DNA from: Planctomycetota bacterium
GTDB taxonomy: Bacteria; Planctomycetota; Phycisphaerae; Phycisphaerales; UBA1924
DNA length: 64,000 nucleotides
Assembly (NCBI GenBank): GCA_013285505.1
Contig: CP053450.1
Coordinates: 3,704,796 to 3,768,795, forward strand
Direction of reading: 5' to 3'
In this document: one piece after another, positions 36,349 through 45,272 of the stretch
How the letters are laid out: each line of letters opens with the position of its first letter
Position numbering within the stretch: the first letter of the stretch is position 1
The notes under the pieces: model-generated
What the model was told of the DNA's origin: nothing
The model's input: the letters and a program-made list of their open reading frames with translations, nothing else
Database searches by the model: none
Position numbers and translations under genes: made by a program

Positions 36349-37047
36349 ATGGTCGATGCACATCCCGAGAATGATGGGGACGCACTGCTCGCGGGAGCGG
36401 GTGCGGTGTCCGTTATGGCCGCGGCGGTGATTGGTCTGGTGTGCCCAGCCGCCGCCGCAGGGTTGGCCATTGGGGCAGGCGCAACTGACATCATCTCCGC
36501 TGTCAAGGGTCGAAGGCAACAGGAGTCCGCTCGGCGGGCGGCCTGTCTAATTCGCGCACTGCATACCCGCTTGAAGGACCTTGAGGAGCGAGTCGCAGAA
36601 GCTGAGCATGAGTTGCTATCGGCGCAGCATCAGGATGCGTTCTTCGGAATGTTCGAGGCTGCCCTTGAGGATGATGAGCGGGCCAAGCTCCCCTTCTACG
36701 AAGGAGCGATCGAGTGGCTGGTTCGGGAGCGGCCGAGTCCTGTGAAGATCAGCATGACCAGGGAGACACTTCGGCGGGCTTCGTACGCCGATCTCTATCT
36801 GTTCCGCCAATTCGCGGCGAACCTTGAGCCGAGTTGGGCCATCATGCTGAATGCGTTTGGTATCGGTCGGCAGGCCGCCGTGTATCGCATGGCCGCAGTC
36901 GGGCTGATCGACGAAGCGGTCTTGCCCGCCGACCGTACTGGGTCCCGGGCAGGCGCAATTCTCGTAGCCTATACCCGGCTAGGACCCCTCCAGACATTGG
37001 AGGACTACGCGCGCGAGTTGGGCTTGCTCCGCGACAACCGGGTCTGA
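36349..37047 (+). CDS. Cassette gene A: membrane-associated protein, unknown
   Basis: 232 aa from ATG 36349, with GGAGG six bases upstream; a GTG at 36337 is in frame but weaker. A hydrophobic stretch (VSVMAAAVIGLVCPAAAAGL, AIGAGATDIISAV) may be one or two helices or a glycine-zipper segment. A coiled coil follows (LIRALHTRLKDLEERVAEAE), then a globular helical domain (YADLYLFRQFAANLEPSWAI, LGPLQTLEDYARELGLL). No family recognised. It stands alone between integrase tails 1 and 2. Cargo near defence genes makes a defence role worth testing, but nothing in the sequence shows it. Confidence 0.7.
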   Translation: MVDAHPENDGDALLAGAGAVSVMAAAVIGLVCPAAAAGLAIGAGATDIISAVKGRRQQESARRAACLIRALHTRLKDLEERVAEAEHELLSAQHQDAFFGMFEAALEDDERAKLPFYEGAIEWLVRERPSPVKISMTRETLRRASYADLYLFRQFAANLEPSWAIMLNAFGIGRQAAVYRMAAVGLIDEAVLPADRTGSRAGAILVAYTRLGPLQTLEDYARELGLLRDNRV

Positions 37048-37057
37048 TCGTGGCGCA

Positions 37058-37174
37058 CCGCGACATCGGAATTCCTGTTCAAACCACCACTGCCAGCTCG
37101 CTACGACGGCGGGATACCCCGATTAGACCGCGCCGTGGGCGGTGGTCGAGGCGATGCGGGGGAGGGCGTGGTGA
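37058..37174 (+). repeat. Integrase tail 2 (degenerate)
   Basis: In the integrase frame the 3' part reads ATTAGYPD, stop, TAPWAVVEAMRGRAW, stop: a mutated copy of ATTARYLDHIAPWAVVEAMRGREW. The last 44 bases are 93% identical to tail 1. Upstream, GACATCGG (37070-37077) aligns with the same bases of the integrase DIG codons, so the copy probably extends back to about 37058 with heavy divergence. It is the oldest-looking of the tails. Confidence 0.7.
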
Positions 37175-37237
37175 CAGACCATACCCACCCGTGATATGCT
37201 GGGCTCGTACTCCGATTGCCAATGCAGAGGTATCTCA

Positions 37238-38137
37238 ATGATGGTTGCATCAGGGCCTAAGGATACGAATGATGGCGGCGAAGTCCTCCGCACCGAGTAT
37301 GCAGCTCTCGCTCAGTATTTCGGCACCGTCATCGGATTCCGTTTCACCGCGGCTGGTCTCTTTCTTGCCGGTGCGGCATTCCTGATCCCAAAAGTACACG
37401 AGATGGGCTGGCCGGGATACTTGTTGCTGTTTGGAATCGGTGTCGGCATGTGGATCGTGGAACTCCGCAATCGGTCGGTGATCCACCTGTTATTGAAGCA
37501 GGGGAGGGCCATCGAAGCCGAGTGGGGCTATCCGCAATCATCTGAGCGCTTTGGGTTGTTTGGGGCAATGAGATCCGAGGAAGCAGCACGAGAAGCACGT
37601 GAGCGGAATGTGGAATTCTCGAAGATTCCGGTTCCGGCTCTCACGCCTACTCGCGTGTTGTGGTTTGCCCCTACGATGGCTTTTGCCAAGTACCTGACGC
37701 ACACGGTGGGGCTGGACCTTCTGTACCTCGGAGTAATCATCTTCGCAGGCTTCGGACTGCTCGGTTGGACGGGGCAACAAGCGGAGTACGTGGCTCAGGG
37801 AGAAACTCACATGCTATGGGTCGTGATTGTCGGAACACTCTCCGGAGTCGCCATAATCGCCCAAGGACGCGGCATCATCCAGGCAATGATCACGAAGGAC
37901 GCAGATTGGCGAGCGTCCGTGTTCGCCATCGGGTGTGCATTGATAGTCGGCGGGATCATCGTCTCCGGTGGCGCGGTAGGCCTTGGGTTAATGCGCATGC
38001 AGGGTGATGCTGGCTTGGCGGCCGAACCCGCCCAGCCCTGCGAGGGCCGGCAGAGGTCCGTCGGATCGAGCGACGACGAGACAACGGCGGTCGAGGAATC
38101 AGACACACGGAGTGAAGTCGGGGCGGCGGGGCGATAA
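37238..38137 (+). CDS. Cassette gene B: four-helix membrane protein, unknown
   Basis: 299 aa from ATG 37238 (AGAGGT upstream); an ATG at 37196 in frame is less likely. Soluble start (EYAALAQYFGTVIGFRFT), then two helices (AAGLFLAGAAFLIP; YLLLFGIGVGMWIVELRNRS), a soluble middle with REARERNVEFSKIPV, and further helices (LLYLGVIIFAGFGLLGW; MLWVVIVGTLSGVAIIAQ; VFAIGCALIVGGIIVSGG), ending in an acidic tail. The two-helix plus REL/R-rich pattern recalls small membrane proteins often seen in phage-defence islands, but I cannot name a family. It lies alone between tails 2 and 3. Confidence 0.72.
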   Translation: MMVASGPKDTNDGGEVLRTEYAALAQYFGTVIGFRFTAAGLFLAGAAFLIPKVHEMGWPGYLLLFGIGVGMWIVELRNRSVIHLLLKQGRAIEAEWGYPQSSERFGLFGAMRSEEAAREARERNVEFSKIPVPALTPTRVLWFAPTMAFAKYLTHTVGLDLLYLGVIIFAGFGLLGWTGQQAEYVAQGETHMLWVVIVGTLSGVAIIAQGRGIIQAMITKDADWRASVFAIGCALIVGGIIVSGGAVGLGLMRMQGDAGLAAEPAQPCEGRQRSVGSSDDETTAVEESDTRSEVGAAGR

Positions 38138-38202
38138 GCGGCGAGCGGTACTGCTCGTCGCAAATGTGGAATGCCGAGCGGCCGGGGGCTGACTCTGGTT
38201 GC

Positions 38203-38302
38203 CAAGCAGCTCGGGCACCGGTCGATCGCCACGACGGCAAGATACCTGGATCACATCGCTCCCTGGGCGGTGGTCGAGGAAATGGGGGGGAGGAAGTGGT
38301 GA
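38203..38302 (+). repeat. Integrase tail 3
   Basis: Encodes KQLGHRSIATTARYLDHIA then PWAVVEEMGGRKW and TGA, an uninterrupted copy of the integrase C-terminus with five residue changes or fewer. The copy begins abruptly at the KQLGH codons: the first 36 bases match tail 1 exactly and homology stops before them. This sharp left edge and the better coding state than tail 2 suggest a separate, more recent recombination event. Confidence 0.8.
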
Positions 38303-38534
38303 GGTCGCGCCGTCGCCAGTTCGGTCCGGCTCACGCGGAGGGCGAGGACTAAGCCCTCCTCCTTACTGTTCGCCAGCATATAGCTTTACATTACGGCCGC
38401 CGAATGTGTCAGCATTGCGGAACTCTACATCGCCAGTCGCCACCCGACTTTACAAAGACAGGATGCCCGCGCCTCATCATCTGATTGCGTGGGACAAATG
38501 GAGCGGCGAGGACCATGCGCGACAACCAACTGGA

Positions 38535-40616
38535 CTACGCCGATTCACTTGGTCCCGACTGCCACTCTTTAGCGATGGCTGACCAATCTGCGGGCCGCAA
38601 GACCTCGCCTCCATCTTGGTCCAGACCGGTCCAGACGCTCCAAAAATCCGGGTCTTCCGAAAGCGGGCGATGCTCCTTCGGGAGATGGTCTACCTTGACC
38701 AAAACAGGCAGTTCCGTAGCCCATCCGAGCAGCACCGCGCTTTGGGGTGACAATGAGGGAAGTTCACGAAGCAGACTGCGGAGATTATCCGGCACGAAGC
38801 GGTGCACCAACTCCTGATCGCGGTCATTGCTGATCCGATGAAGAAGAAACGTGTTGCACTGAGAGAGAACTGTTGGCGAGAGTTCGGATGGACGCTGGGA
38901 TGATACTATAAGTCCAAGCCCGTATTTGCGTCCCTCACGAGCGATTCGCTCAAACGCTTGGCAGCACACTGCGGCCGCCTCGGGCGTGTCAGCTTCCTCC
39001 TTGTATCTCTTGACAAAGGTATGCGCTTCTTCCATCACAATCACCGTTGGTAGCACGCTGCCAGAGGTTCTCCGAAAGCGTTGCAGTGCCTCAAAGATTA
39101 ACCTCGCTGTGACGGACGTCACTATGTGGATAATCTCTGAGGGCACGAGCGACAGATCCACAATCGTCACGCAGGGGGCGTCTTCCTGCGACGACTTGAG
39201 GAAACTGGCGAGCCAACTGTCAAGTGTGATACCAGACTCATCAACGATCACAGACTTCATCTGCGGATCGGACAGTAGGCTGCGAAGGCGAATGATGAAG
39301 GTTTCCACATGCTCGGACACGTTTAGCAACTCTGCTGCGGCCTCAACGCAACGAAGGAGTTCGTCTGCATCGAATGGGATCGGCGTGTCTGCTTCAGCCG
39401 GAGCCACATCGGCATCTCCCCCACCGAACGCGGCGTGAGCTGCTTCGGTTGCACGAAGTAGCCCCTCGACCTCTGGCAGCGTGAAATCCCAATGCGGGTA
39501 CTTTACCCGGCGAGGCACGCAGAGTTCGTCGATCGCTGTCACCAGGAACCGCAACGATGCATCTTCGTTGCCCGCCAGTGCGTCCAACTTTGGCTCCAAT
39601 CCCTCCTTCCATTTCTCGATCTTCTCGAAGAACGACTTGGGCTTGGGAAATGAACCCCACGGTGACCCTGTATTCATTTCGACGCGGATGACAGTCACCA
39701 TCGTGCGCAAGAATCGGCGAATCACGTGATTGGACTTCGCATCGTGGGCCGCATCGCCATCTCGCGCAAATCGCAGTGCCTGGATTAGCGCAGGGCGCTG
39801 GGTCTTTGCGCTGGCTTTCGTGAATGCAACCCACTCGGCCGTGTTCCACAGCCAAAGAGGAACTCTTAGAGGATTGGTTGAGTCTCCGACTCTAACCACA
39901 TTAGACCTTATACCACGGCCCGTCCCTTCAAAGGCTTTGGCGTACTCACCATTCGGATCGAGTACGATGAATCTGGCGTTGGGACAGGACTCGCCAGCAC
40001 GCCCTCGCCTCGCGGCTTCCAACGACCAACGAATAAGCCCGGCGACGGAACACGACTTGCCGCTACCAGTATTGCCGAGCACGGCTAGATGACGACCAAA
40101 CATTCGATCGGGGTCGATTCGGACTTCGGCATCCCCGGCGAGCGGACTGGTGCCAATCCGGACGCGCCTGTGTCGGCCCGACTCCACAATCGAGCGCAGT
40201 TGCCTCTCGGTGGGGAGTAGCACCGATGCCCCGACGCCTGGTAGAGCGTCGGCACCTCGACGGAACTCAAACTGGTCCTCCTCACCCGCTTGCCGTCGCA
40301 GTGTTCCCAGCGGGTTGAGGCTGAGCTTTCGCAGCGGATATGGCAGGTCGATCAGTCCAAAGTCTTGAATTCCGCGTCGCTTCGGGAATGCAGAACGCTC
40401 TATGGTGAGCCACTCGATCTGGCCGACCAGGCATCCATCGTCGAGGGGAATTAGCACGTATCCATTCACCCTCGGGAACGGACGAACCCCGCCAGCATTC
40501 AATGCTACAGTTTCGGGAGCTTCGATATCGAGCAGGACCTTGAGTTCATCTGGCGACACAAAGTCCACCGTTCCGATCCGCAGCCCTTCGGTCTGGTCAA
40601 ACGGAGTCTGGCTCAT
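38535..40616 (-). CDS. herA: HerA-family ATPase of a SIR2-HerA defence system
   Basis: 693 aa. The N-terminal HAS-barrel-like region (GLRIGTVDFVSPDELKVLL ... YVLIPLDDGCLVGQIEWL) is followed by the FtsK/HerA ATPase core: Walker A LGNTGSGKSC near 180, VLDPNGEYAKAFEG, Walker B VIVMEEAHTFV, sensor VSSQRPSELSPTVLSQCNTF and a C-terminal arginine-finger region. HerA forms hexamers that translocate DNA; paired with a SIR2 NADase it forms a known anti-phage complex. It overlaps the upstream SIR2 gene by ATGA, so both are made together. Confidence 0.9.
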   Translation of the reverse strand: MSQTPFDQTEGLRIGTVDFVSPDELKVLLDIEAPETVALNAGGVRPFPRVNGYVLIPLDDGCLVGQIEWLTIERSAFPKRRGIQDFGLIDLPYPLRKLSLNPLGTLRRQAGEEDQFEFRRGADALPGVGASVLLPTERQLRSIVESGRHRRVRIGTSPLAGDAEVRIDPDRMFGRHLAVLGNTGSGKSCSVAGLIRWSLEAARRGRAGESCPNARFIVLDPNGEYAKAFEGTGRGIRSNVVRVGDSTNPLRVPLWLWNTAEWVAFTKASAKTQRPALIQALRFARDGDAAHDAKSNHVIRRFLRTMVTVIRVEMNTGSPWGSFPKPKSFFEKIEKWKEGLEPKLDALAGNEDASLRFLVTAIDELCVPRRVKYPHWDFTLPEVEGLLRATEAAHAAFGGGDADVAPAEADTPIPFDADELLRCVEAAAELLNVSEHVETFIIRLRSLLSDPQMKSVIVDESGITLDSWLASFLKSSQEDAPCVTIVDLSLVPSEIIHIVTSVTARLIFEALQRFRRTSGSVLPTVIVMEEAHTFVKRYKEEADTPEAAAVCCQAFERIAREGRKYGLGLIVSSQRPSELSPTVLSQCNTFLLHRISNDRDQELVHRFVPDNLRSLLRELPSLSPQSAVLLGWATELPVLVKVDHLPKEHRPLSEDPDFWSVWTGLDQDGGEVLRPADWSAIAKEWQSGPSESA

Positions 40617-42031
40617 GAGGCATCCTCACTTGGAGGAGAATGGGCAGGAGCGGTTTCGGAATGACTCGTTCCCCATCGAGACTTTAGCAACTCTGACATG
40701 CGGAATGTCGTACGGTCGATCGCGGGCTTGGGCAAGTAGTTGTCTACCAGAGTCTGAAACTCGCCAACATGATCACCTACAAGCAGGGTGATCTGAGCGT
40801 GGCGGCCTAGGTGCTCGTACGTGCGCAAGATGCGGCCAAGCGGATCACTGTGGGAGACAATTACGAGGTGGGCCGACGGAATGGTCAACATGTCCTCGAT
40901 CACACGGTTCAAGTGATCATCGCCAAATCCGTACCCAAAGGTGACAAGTGTGTGGTTCGGACGACAGGCGGCGGCGGCAAAATCACGGAACAACTCGACA
41001 TACGGGTAGGCAGCGGTCTCACGATCTTTAGCGGCATTGGGGTAGATCATCAATTGTCTTGCCGCGAGAGGACCGTTCGGCACCGACTCGAAGAACGGCG
41101 TCATCGACGCCGCCCCGAAGGGGACAGCGAAACGCCGAATCGTCCGCTCACAGTCGAACCAGTCGAGAGAGCCATGGAGCTTGGTGAAGCGGGCGACACC
41201 CTCCAAGTATCGAGGCTCACCGCGTATGCCCGGTGGGTTGTAGTGAACGTCCACACTCAGCCGAGATGACCGGAACACGGGAGCAAGCGAGCCCACAAAG
41301 CGATCTAGCAGATACAGTCCAGCGGCTTCGGCACCAGCTTCGACGAATCGGTCGTAGTTCGTAGTAAAAATGTGCAGCCGCTCTCGTGTGCCGGCTCGAC
41401 TAGCGAAACTCATGAGAAAGCTGACGAGGTAATTGAAGGCGTTCTCGCGCTGAGCGATCGGCGCAGTAGCTAGGCCGTACTCGCCCTTGCGGACCGAGTC
41501 GGCGAAGTCAGCGAGAACAGCTTCAATCGTCCCTCGGATGGCCGATGCTTCGGACTCGGCCTCGCTATCAATCAGCCCCCGAATCTCCTGGCCCCGAAGC
41601 AGTTCGTGTGCTGATCGCAACTGGTCCTCGATATTGCCGTTGTTGCGACCTGATGCTGCCGCAGACCTTGCCGCTTCGGCTTCGATGGCCCTGTTGTGCA
41701 CGCCAAAGTCGGCGGTAGTCATCCCAGGAAGCGACTCCCCACAAGCGAGTCGATAAACGGCGTTGGGAAGTCCGGACCCGATCAAGAGTGAGATGTGCTC
41801 AGATTGACAGAGAGCGGTGAGCCATGGCTCGATTCGGGGTCTCAAACGATCGGGACCAAATTGCTCGCCCGACTTGGCCCATGAGCACGCTGAATGTTCA
41901 TTCAACATAAACTGTGGAGTTCCGGCTGGTGCCTCTCCGTCTAGCACGAACTCTACCGGCTTTGGGTCGTCGCGGCACTTGAGAATGTTGGTAGCCGGTG
42001 GCTTCGGCACTGCGGACGTAGCGTGTGGCAT
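40613..42031 (-). CDS. SIR2-domain NADase of a SIR2-HerA defence system
   Basis: 472 aa, start ATG 42031 (an internal ATG before LNEHSACSWAK is possible). The SIR2-like Rossmann elements are in order: LLIGSGLPNA, FTTNYDRFVE, TKLHGSLDW with the catalytic-type His, and LVTFGYGFGDDHLNRVIED. SIR2 proteins in defence systems hydrolyse NAD+ to stop infected cells, while HerA supplies the hexameric platform. An N-terminal extension of about 70 residues precedes the fold. It is first gene of the pair. Third positions are less GC-rich than in chromosomal neighbours, as expected for transferred DNA. Confidence 0.9.
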   Translation of the reverse strand: MPHATSAVPKPPATNILKCRDDPKPVEFVLDGEAPAGTPQFMLNEHSACSWAKSGEQFGPDRLRPRIEPWLTALCQSEHISLLIGSGLPNAVYRLACGESLPGMTTADFGVHNRAIEAEAARSAAASGRNNGNIEDQLRSAHELLRGQEIRGLIDSEAESEASAIRGTIEAVLADFADSVRKGEYGLATAPIAQRENAFNYLVSFLMSFASRAGTRERLHIFTTNYDRFVEAGAEAAGLYLLDRFVGSLAPVFRSSRLSVDVHYNPPGIRGEPRYLEGVARFTKLHGSLDWFDCERTIRRFAVPFGAASMTPFFESVPNGPLAARQLMIYPNAAKDRETAAYPYVELFRDFAAAACRPNHTLVTFGYGFGDDHLNRVIEDMLTIPSAHLVIVSHSDPLGRILRTYEHLGRHAQITLLVGDHVGEFQTLVDNYLPKPAIDRTTFRMSELLKSRWGTSHSETAPAHSPPSEDAS

Positions 42032-42788
42032 CGGGTCTACTCCAATCCATAATCAGATTCATCTGCTCGCAGTCATGAGTTCGGTCTGCGGGGGCGACCA
42101 ATGACCCGCTCGCCGCCATCCCGCCGTGTGCGCTTCGTCCCGCCCATCGGCCGCAGTCTACACGCCGCCGGTTCGTGTTCGGCGGTACCTCCCATCCTCG
42201 TCACCAATGACAACGGGCCGGAGCAAGCTCCGACCCGGTCCACCGGTTGCTCACTGGGGGGACAGTAACTCCGCCGGTGATCCGCAGCGTATCCGGTACC
42301 GCTCGCCGCCACAACGCCCGGGGCTGTCTCCTCGAACTTCTGCGGATTCCTCTGCGACATTCTCGTGCGGGTCCACGCACCCCCATGTCGCGGGGTGCGT
42401 TTCGATGCACCGCTCACGGCGCTCGCACAGCGCATCCGCACTGCAAATCAAGGTGTTTCCGCACGCAATCTCTGGTACAATGCACCCGTGAACGCCCACC
42501 GCGCCACGCGCCCGCGTCTCCCCCACCGCTCCCTCTCGTGGACGGTCGCTACCACGTTCTCGTCCGCGCCCAACACGGGCCAACGAGAGGCCCTTGGCGG
42601 CCAACCTGACGCGTCCGGGGAGGACCGCCCCCGCCCCCGCCCCCGCCGAACAGGGATTCCCCTGAGGGGGTAGGGGGTCGATTACCCTCGGGCGCGCGCA
42701 GTGGGACCGACCGGTGCCCGTAGCAAGTATGCGCGCGGGTTTTGGTATACCCCCGGGGGGGTGCCCGCAGGACGCGGGCGAGGAGGCC
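42032..42788. other. 757-bp gap upstream of the packaging gene
   Basis: No convincing gene. A promoter-like TACAAT (42477-42482) is followed by a GTG at 42489 and a 61-codon Pro/Arg-rich frame that I do not trust. The region must hold the promoter of the leftward SIR2-HerA pair and of the rightward satellite-like module. Several GC palindromes are present, including CCTGAGGGGGTAGGGGG near 42662. Confidence 0.35.
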
Positions 42789-42791
42789 ATG

Positions 42792-43276
42792 ATGGGCCAG
42801 CGGGGACCACGACCGACGCCGACCGAGCAGCTCCGCCTGAGGGGTTCCCCCCGCGCGCCAACCGCAACACCGGCGAGCCCCAGCCCCCGAAGGAACGCCC
42901 GCCCCGCCCCGAGTGGCTCAGCGACGAGGCGGCCGAGGCGTGGGACCAGCTCATCCCGCGGCTGGAGCAGATGGGGGTGCTGTCCGTCGTGGACGGCAAC
43001 GCCATCGCCCGGTACGTGGAGCTCTGGGTCGAGTGGCAGACCGCCCTGGCTTTCGTCAGGAAGCACGGCTCGACCTACCCCATCAAGGACGGCAACGGCA
43101 AGATCAAGAGCCTCGGGCAGTTCCCGCAGGTCGCCTCGGTCCACAAGCTGTCCCTGGCCCTGAGCCGGCTGGAGGCCGAGTTCGGGCTGACGCCCTCGGC
43201 CCGGTCACGGATCAACGTGACGCTGCGGCCGAAGGAGGAGTTGTCCGATCCGAAGGGGTACTTCGCGGCGGGGTGA
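42792..43276 (+). pseudogene. P27-family phage terminase small subunit, one frameshift
   Basis: ATG 42792 follows AGGAGG. The product starts GQRGPRPTPTEQLRLRGS, the typical head of P27 small terminases, then shifts frame in GGGGTTCCCCCC (about 42841-42852) and continues RANRNTGEPQPPKERPPRP, LSDEAAEAWDQLIPRLEQMG, DGNAIARYVELWVEWQTAL, FPQVASVHKLSLALSRLEAE and FGLTPSARSRI to TGA 43276. About 161 aa if repaired. Small terminases recognise pac/cos DNA; a solitary copy inside an integrated island is the hallmark of phage satellites that hijack helper packaging. Confidence 0.8.
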
Positions 43277-43320
43277 CAGATCGTCCGGACCATGCCGGGG
43301 GTGCGTGATAGCCTGTCCGC

Positions 43321-45012
43321 ATGACCAAGGGACAGTTGGCGGGCGGCAACGGTCAGGATCAGGCTTGGCTCCACGAGAAGCTCCTACTCGTGGCTGACCT
43401 CGTCGGAAGCGATCCGAAGACCATCCTCTGCGACAAGGAACCGGCGGGGGAACCCGGGCTGGCGTGCGAAGCGATCAACGAACGGGCCAGGCGTGCGGGC
43501 CTCATTGGGTCCGACCAGTTCATCATCGAGCCCCATGAGGAGCCGAGCGGGGACGCAGGTGTACAACGGCCCAGCCGGTGGATCAGGTTTCACCATCCGG
43601 ACTCCGGTCGCCCGGTGATCGACTTGATGGTCCGAGATTCCTACTCGGTCGCCAATCCCCAAGTCGCGGGACACGGGGAACGGATTGCAACGTACCTGCG
43701 CGCGTGGGCAGAGTACAGCCAGACGGCCGAGCCCAGAGTGGGTCCTACTGACTCGTCCTCGGATGATGCGCTCGCAGAGTTCCACGCTCACACCCTTCCT
43801 TCTCCCATCGCAGACTTCGCCCGACGGCTCCACGAACTCGTCCCGTACGCTCGAAAACTGCTCACAAACATGATCGTGCTGGAGAGGGCTGAAGCGGATG
43901 GACTGCTCGCGGAGGTTGTAAGACGCGGGATCTTCCCGTACCAAGGGCGGGCGCTCAGTCAAGAAGAAGCCGATCGCATACATGAGCAACACGAGGATGA
44001 GCACGCCGACGCGGCCATCCATGCCGTGATCTGCACGCGACACTTGCTCAATGCGACACCTCACCTGCTCGAGCGGCTGCCCGTTGCCGCGGGTCCGATT
44101 GACGACTCGCTCCCCACTCGCAAGAAGGTCGCAGCATGGTCGTCGCGGGTAGACGCTGGCCTACGGGAACTCGTCGAGGCCGTGTTTCTCGGCCAACCAG
44201 CAGGCGATTCCAGATCCACACTCCCGTGGCCGGACCAGGGCGTCGCGGCGGCAGTGGAGAAGAGCATCGGCTGTCTCGAGAGTTGTCTACTGGAACTGCT
44301 TCAGATCCCACGCACAAGAGCACCGGCCGTCGAGATCAATCCCGGGCTGAAGGGCACCGTTTGCGGTGAGTTGCTACCCGCCGAGGCGGCTGCGCTGCTT
44401 TGTCTCGGCGAACGGGACTGGTGGGGCGTGGACGAACTCCCGGTGAACGTGGATGTCAGCATTCTCCGGCGGCTCGACAGTCTTGAGTACGTTCTGGTCT
44501 CCAAGACCAACCTGAGCCAGCCACGGCGTGTAGATGGGATGTTGCTGCCGAGAACGCCATCGAGAGATACTTGGCTCTCGCCGATCCACCGTTCAGGCAT
44601 GGTGGTCAGCTGGGATCAGATTCTGGCTCGGACCCGGCTAGACGCAAACCATCATCCCTCAGAGATCCGGGTCTCCGAGTTGGGACTCGCTCAGATCGGC
44701 CGGCTAGAGAGGCTGCTCGTCGTAGCAGATGACACGCCAGATGAGCCGATCCCAGACACCGAGCACTGGGCGGTGCTCGAATACGCTGAAAGCATTCGCG
44801 GGCGTCCCAACCGAGAGCAGATCGTGTCAGCTCTCGATGCCACCCACAGGCGTGGAGTAGTGCATCAAGCAATCAAGGATCTGCATGGATGGCGATGGGT
44901 GCACGCCCCGCCCCAATCGCGGAAGGGTGTTGCCGTCCTCGAGGCTGGGCGAATAGCGCTCGCCGAGCTTCGAAAGCGGGAATCGCGCGACAAACCACCA
45001 ACTGCGCGGTAA
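43321..45012 (+). CDS. Large soluble protein of unknown function
   Basis: 563 aa. No ribosome site is obvious at ATG 43321. The sequence is hydrophilic and mostly helical: KLLTNMIVLERAEADGLLAE, HEQHEDEHADAAIHAVICTR, CLESCLLELLQIP. The C-terminal part looks like a winged helix (GRPNREQIVSALDATHRRGV ... DLHGWRWV). Composition is less GC-biased than in the primase downstream. It lies between the terminase and excisionase genes, on the same strand, in the slot where satellites often carry cargo. I cannot assign a family. Confidence 0.7.
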   Translation: MTKGQLAGGNGQDQAWLHEKLLLVADLVGSDPKTILCDKEPAGEPGLACEAINERARRAGLIGSDQFIIEPHEEPSGDAGVQRPSRWIRFHHPDSGRPVIDLMVRDSYSVANPQVAGHGERIATYLRAWAEYSQTAEPRVGPTDSSSDDALAEFHAHTLPSPIADFARRLHELVPYARKLLTNMIVLERAEADGLLAEVVRRGIFPYQGRALSQEEADRIHEQHEDEHADAAIHAVICTRHLLNATPHLLERLPVAAGPIDDSLPTRKKVAAWSSRVDAGLRELVEAVFLGQPAGDSRSTLPWPDQGVAAAVEKSIGCLESCLLELLQIPRTRAPAVEINPGLKGTVCGELLPAEAAALLCLGERDWWGVDELPVNVDVSILRRLDSLEYVLVSKTNLSQPRRVDGMLLPRTPSRDTWLSPIHRSGMVVSWDQILARTRLDANHHPSEIRVSELGLAQIGRLERLLVVADDTPDEPIPDTEHWAVLEYAESIRGRPNREQIVSALDATHRRGVVHQAIKDLHGWRWVHAPPQSRKGVAVLEAGRIALAELRKRESRDKPPTAR

Positions 45013-45068
45013 CAGCGCGGTAAAAGACCGGACACTCGACCAATGGAGCCGCACTTGACTTGCGGACC

Positions 45069-45272
45069 ATGAATGAGACTTCCGATCTAACGACGTGTGG
45101 AACTGCCGCAAGACGCCTCGGCGTCAAGAGCGTCTGGCTCAAAGAAGAAGCCGAAGCCGGTCGCTTGCCGGGCGTCCGAGCCGGGCACACTTGGCTGTTC
45201 CACTTCCCGACCATCCTCAAGCTTCTCGAGGCACGTGCGTCGAGCGAGACCGGGGAGGTGGACCGTGGCTAG
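45069..45272 (+). CDS. Excisionase-like DNA-binding protein 1
   Basis: 67 aa from ATG 45069 (a TTG at 45060 is also open). The fold pattern is a small winged helix of the MerR/Xis kind: TTCGTAARRLGVKSVWLKEE followed by AEAGRLPGVRAGHTWLFHF and a C-terminal helix (PTILKLLEARAS). Such proteins bend attachment DNA and set the direction of integrase reactions. It overlaps the next gene by eight bases, forming the head of a tight unit ending in the integrase. Confidence 0.72.
   Translation: MNETSDLTTCGTAARRLGVKSVWLKEEAEAGRLPGVRAGHTWLFHFPTILKLLEARASSETGEVDRG

Larger units (their letters stand above)
35566..38302 (+). mobile_element. Integron-like cassette array built on integrase 3' tails
   Basis: Order: integrase, tail 1 (36086-36185), gene A (36349-37047), tail 2 (37058-37174), gene B (37238-38137), tail 3 (38203-38302). 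All elements point the same way and each cassette of about 1 kb holds one gene with its own ribosome site. Each tail ends with the integrase stop codon. The repeated structure suggests that the recombinase used the end of its own gene as an attachment site for serial single-gene insertions. The pattern is seen directly; the mechanism is inference. Confidence 0.65.

Noticed and set aside
37058..38302. Classic integron attC sites
   Set aside because: The repeats are integrase coding tails, lacking the R/L box imperfect palindrome of attC, and the recombinase lacks the IntI-specific extra region.
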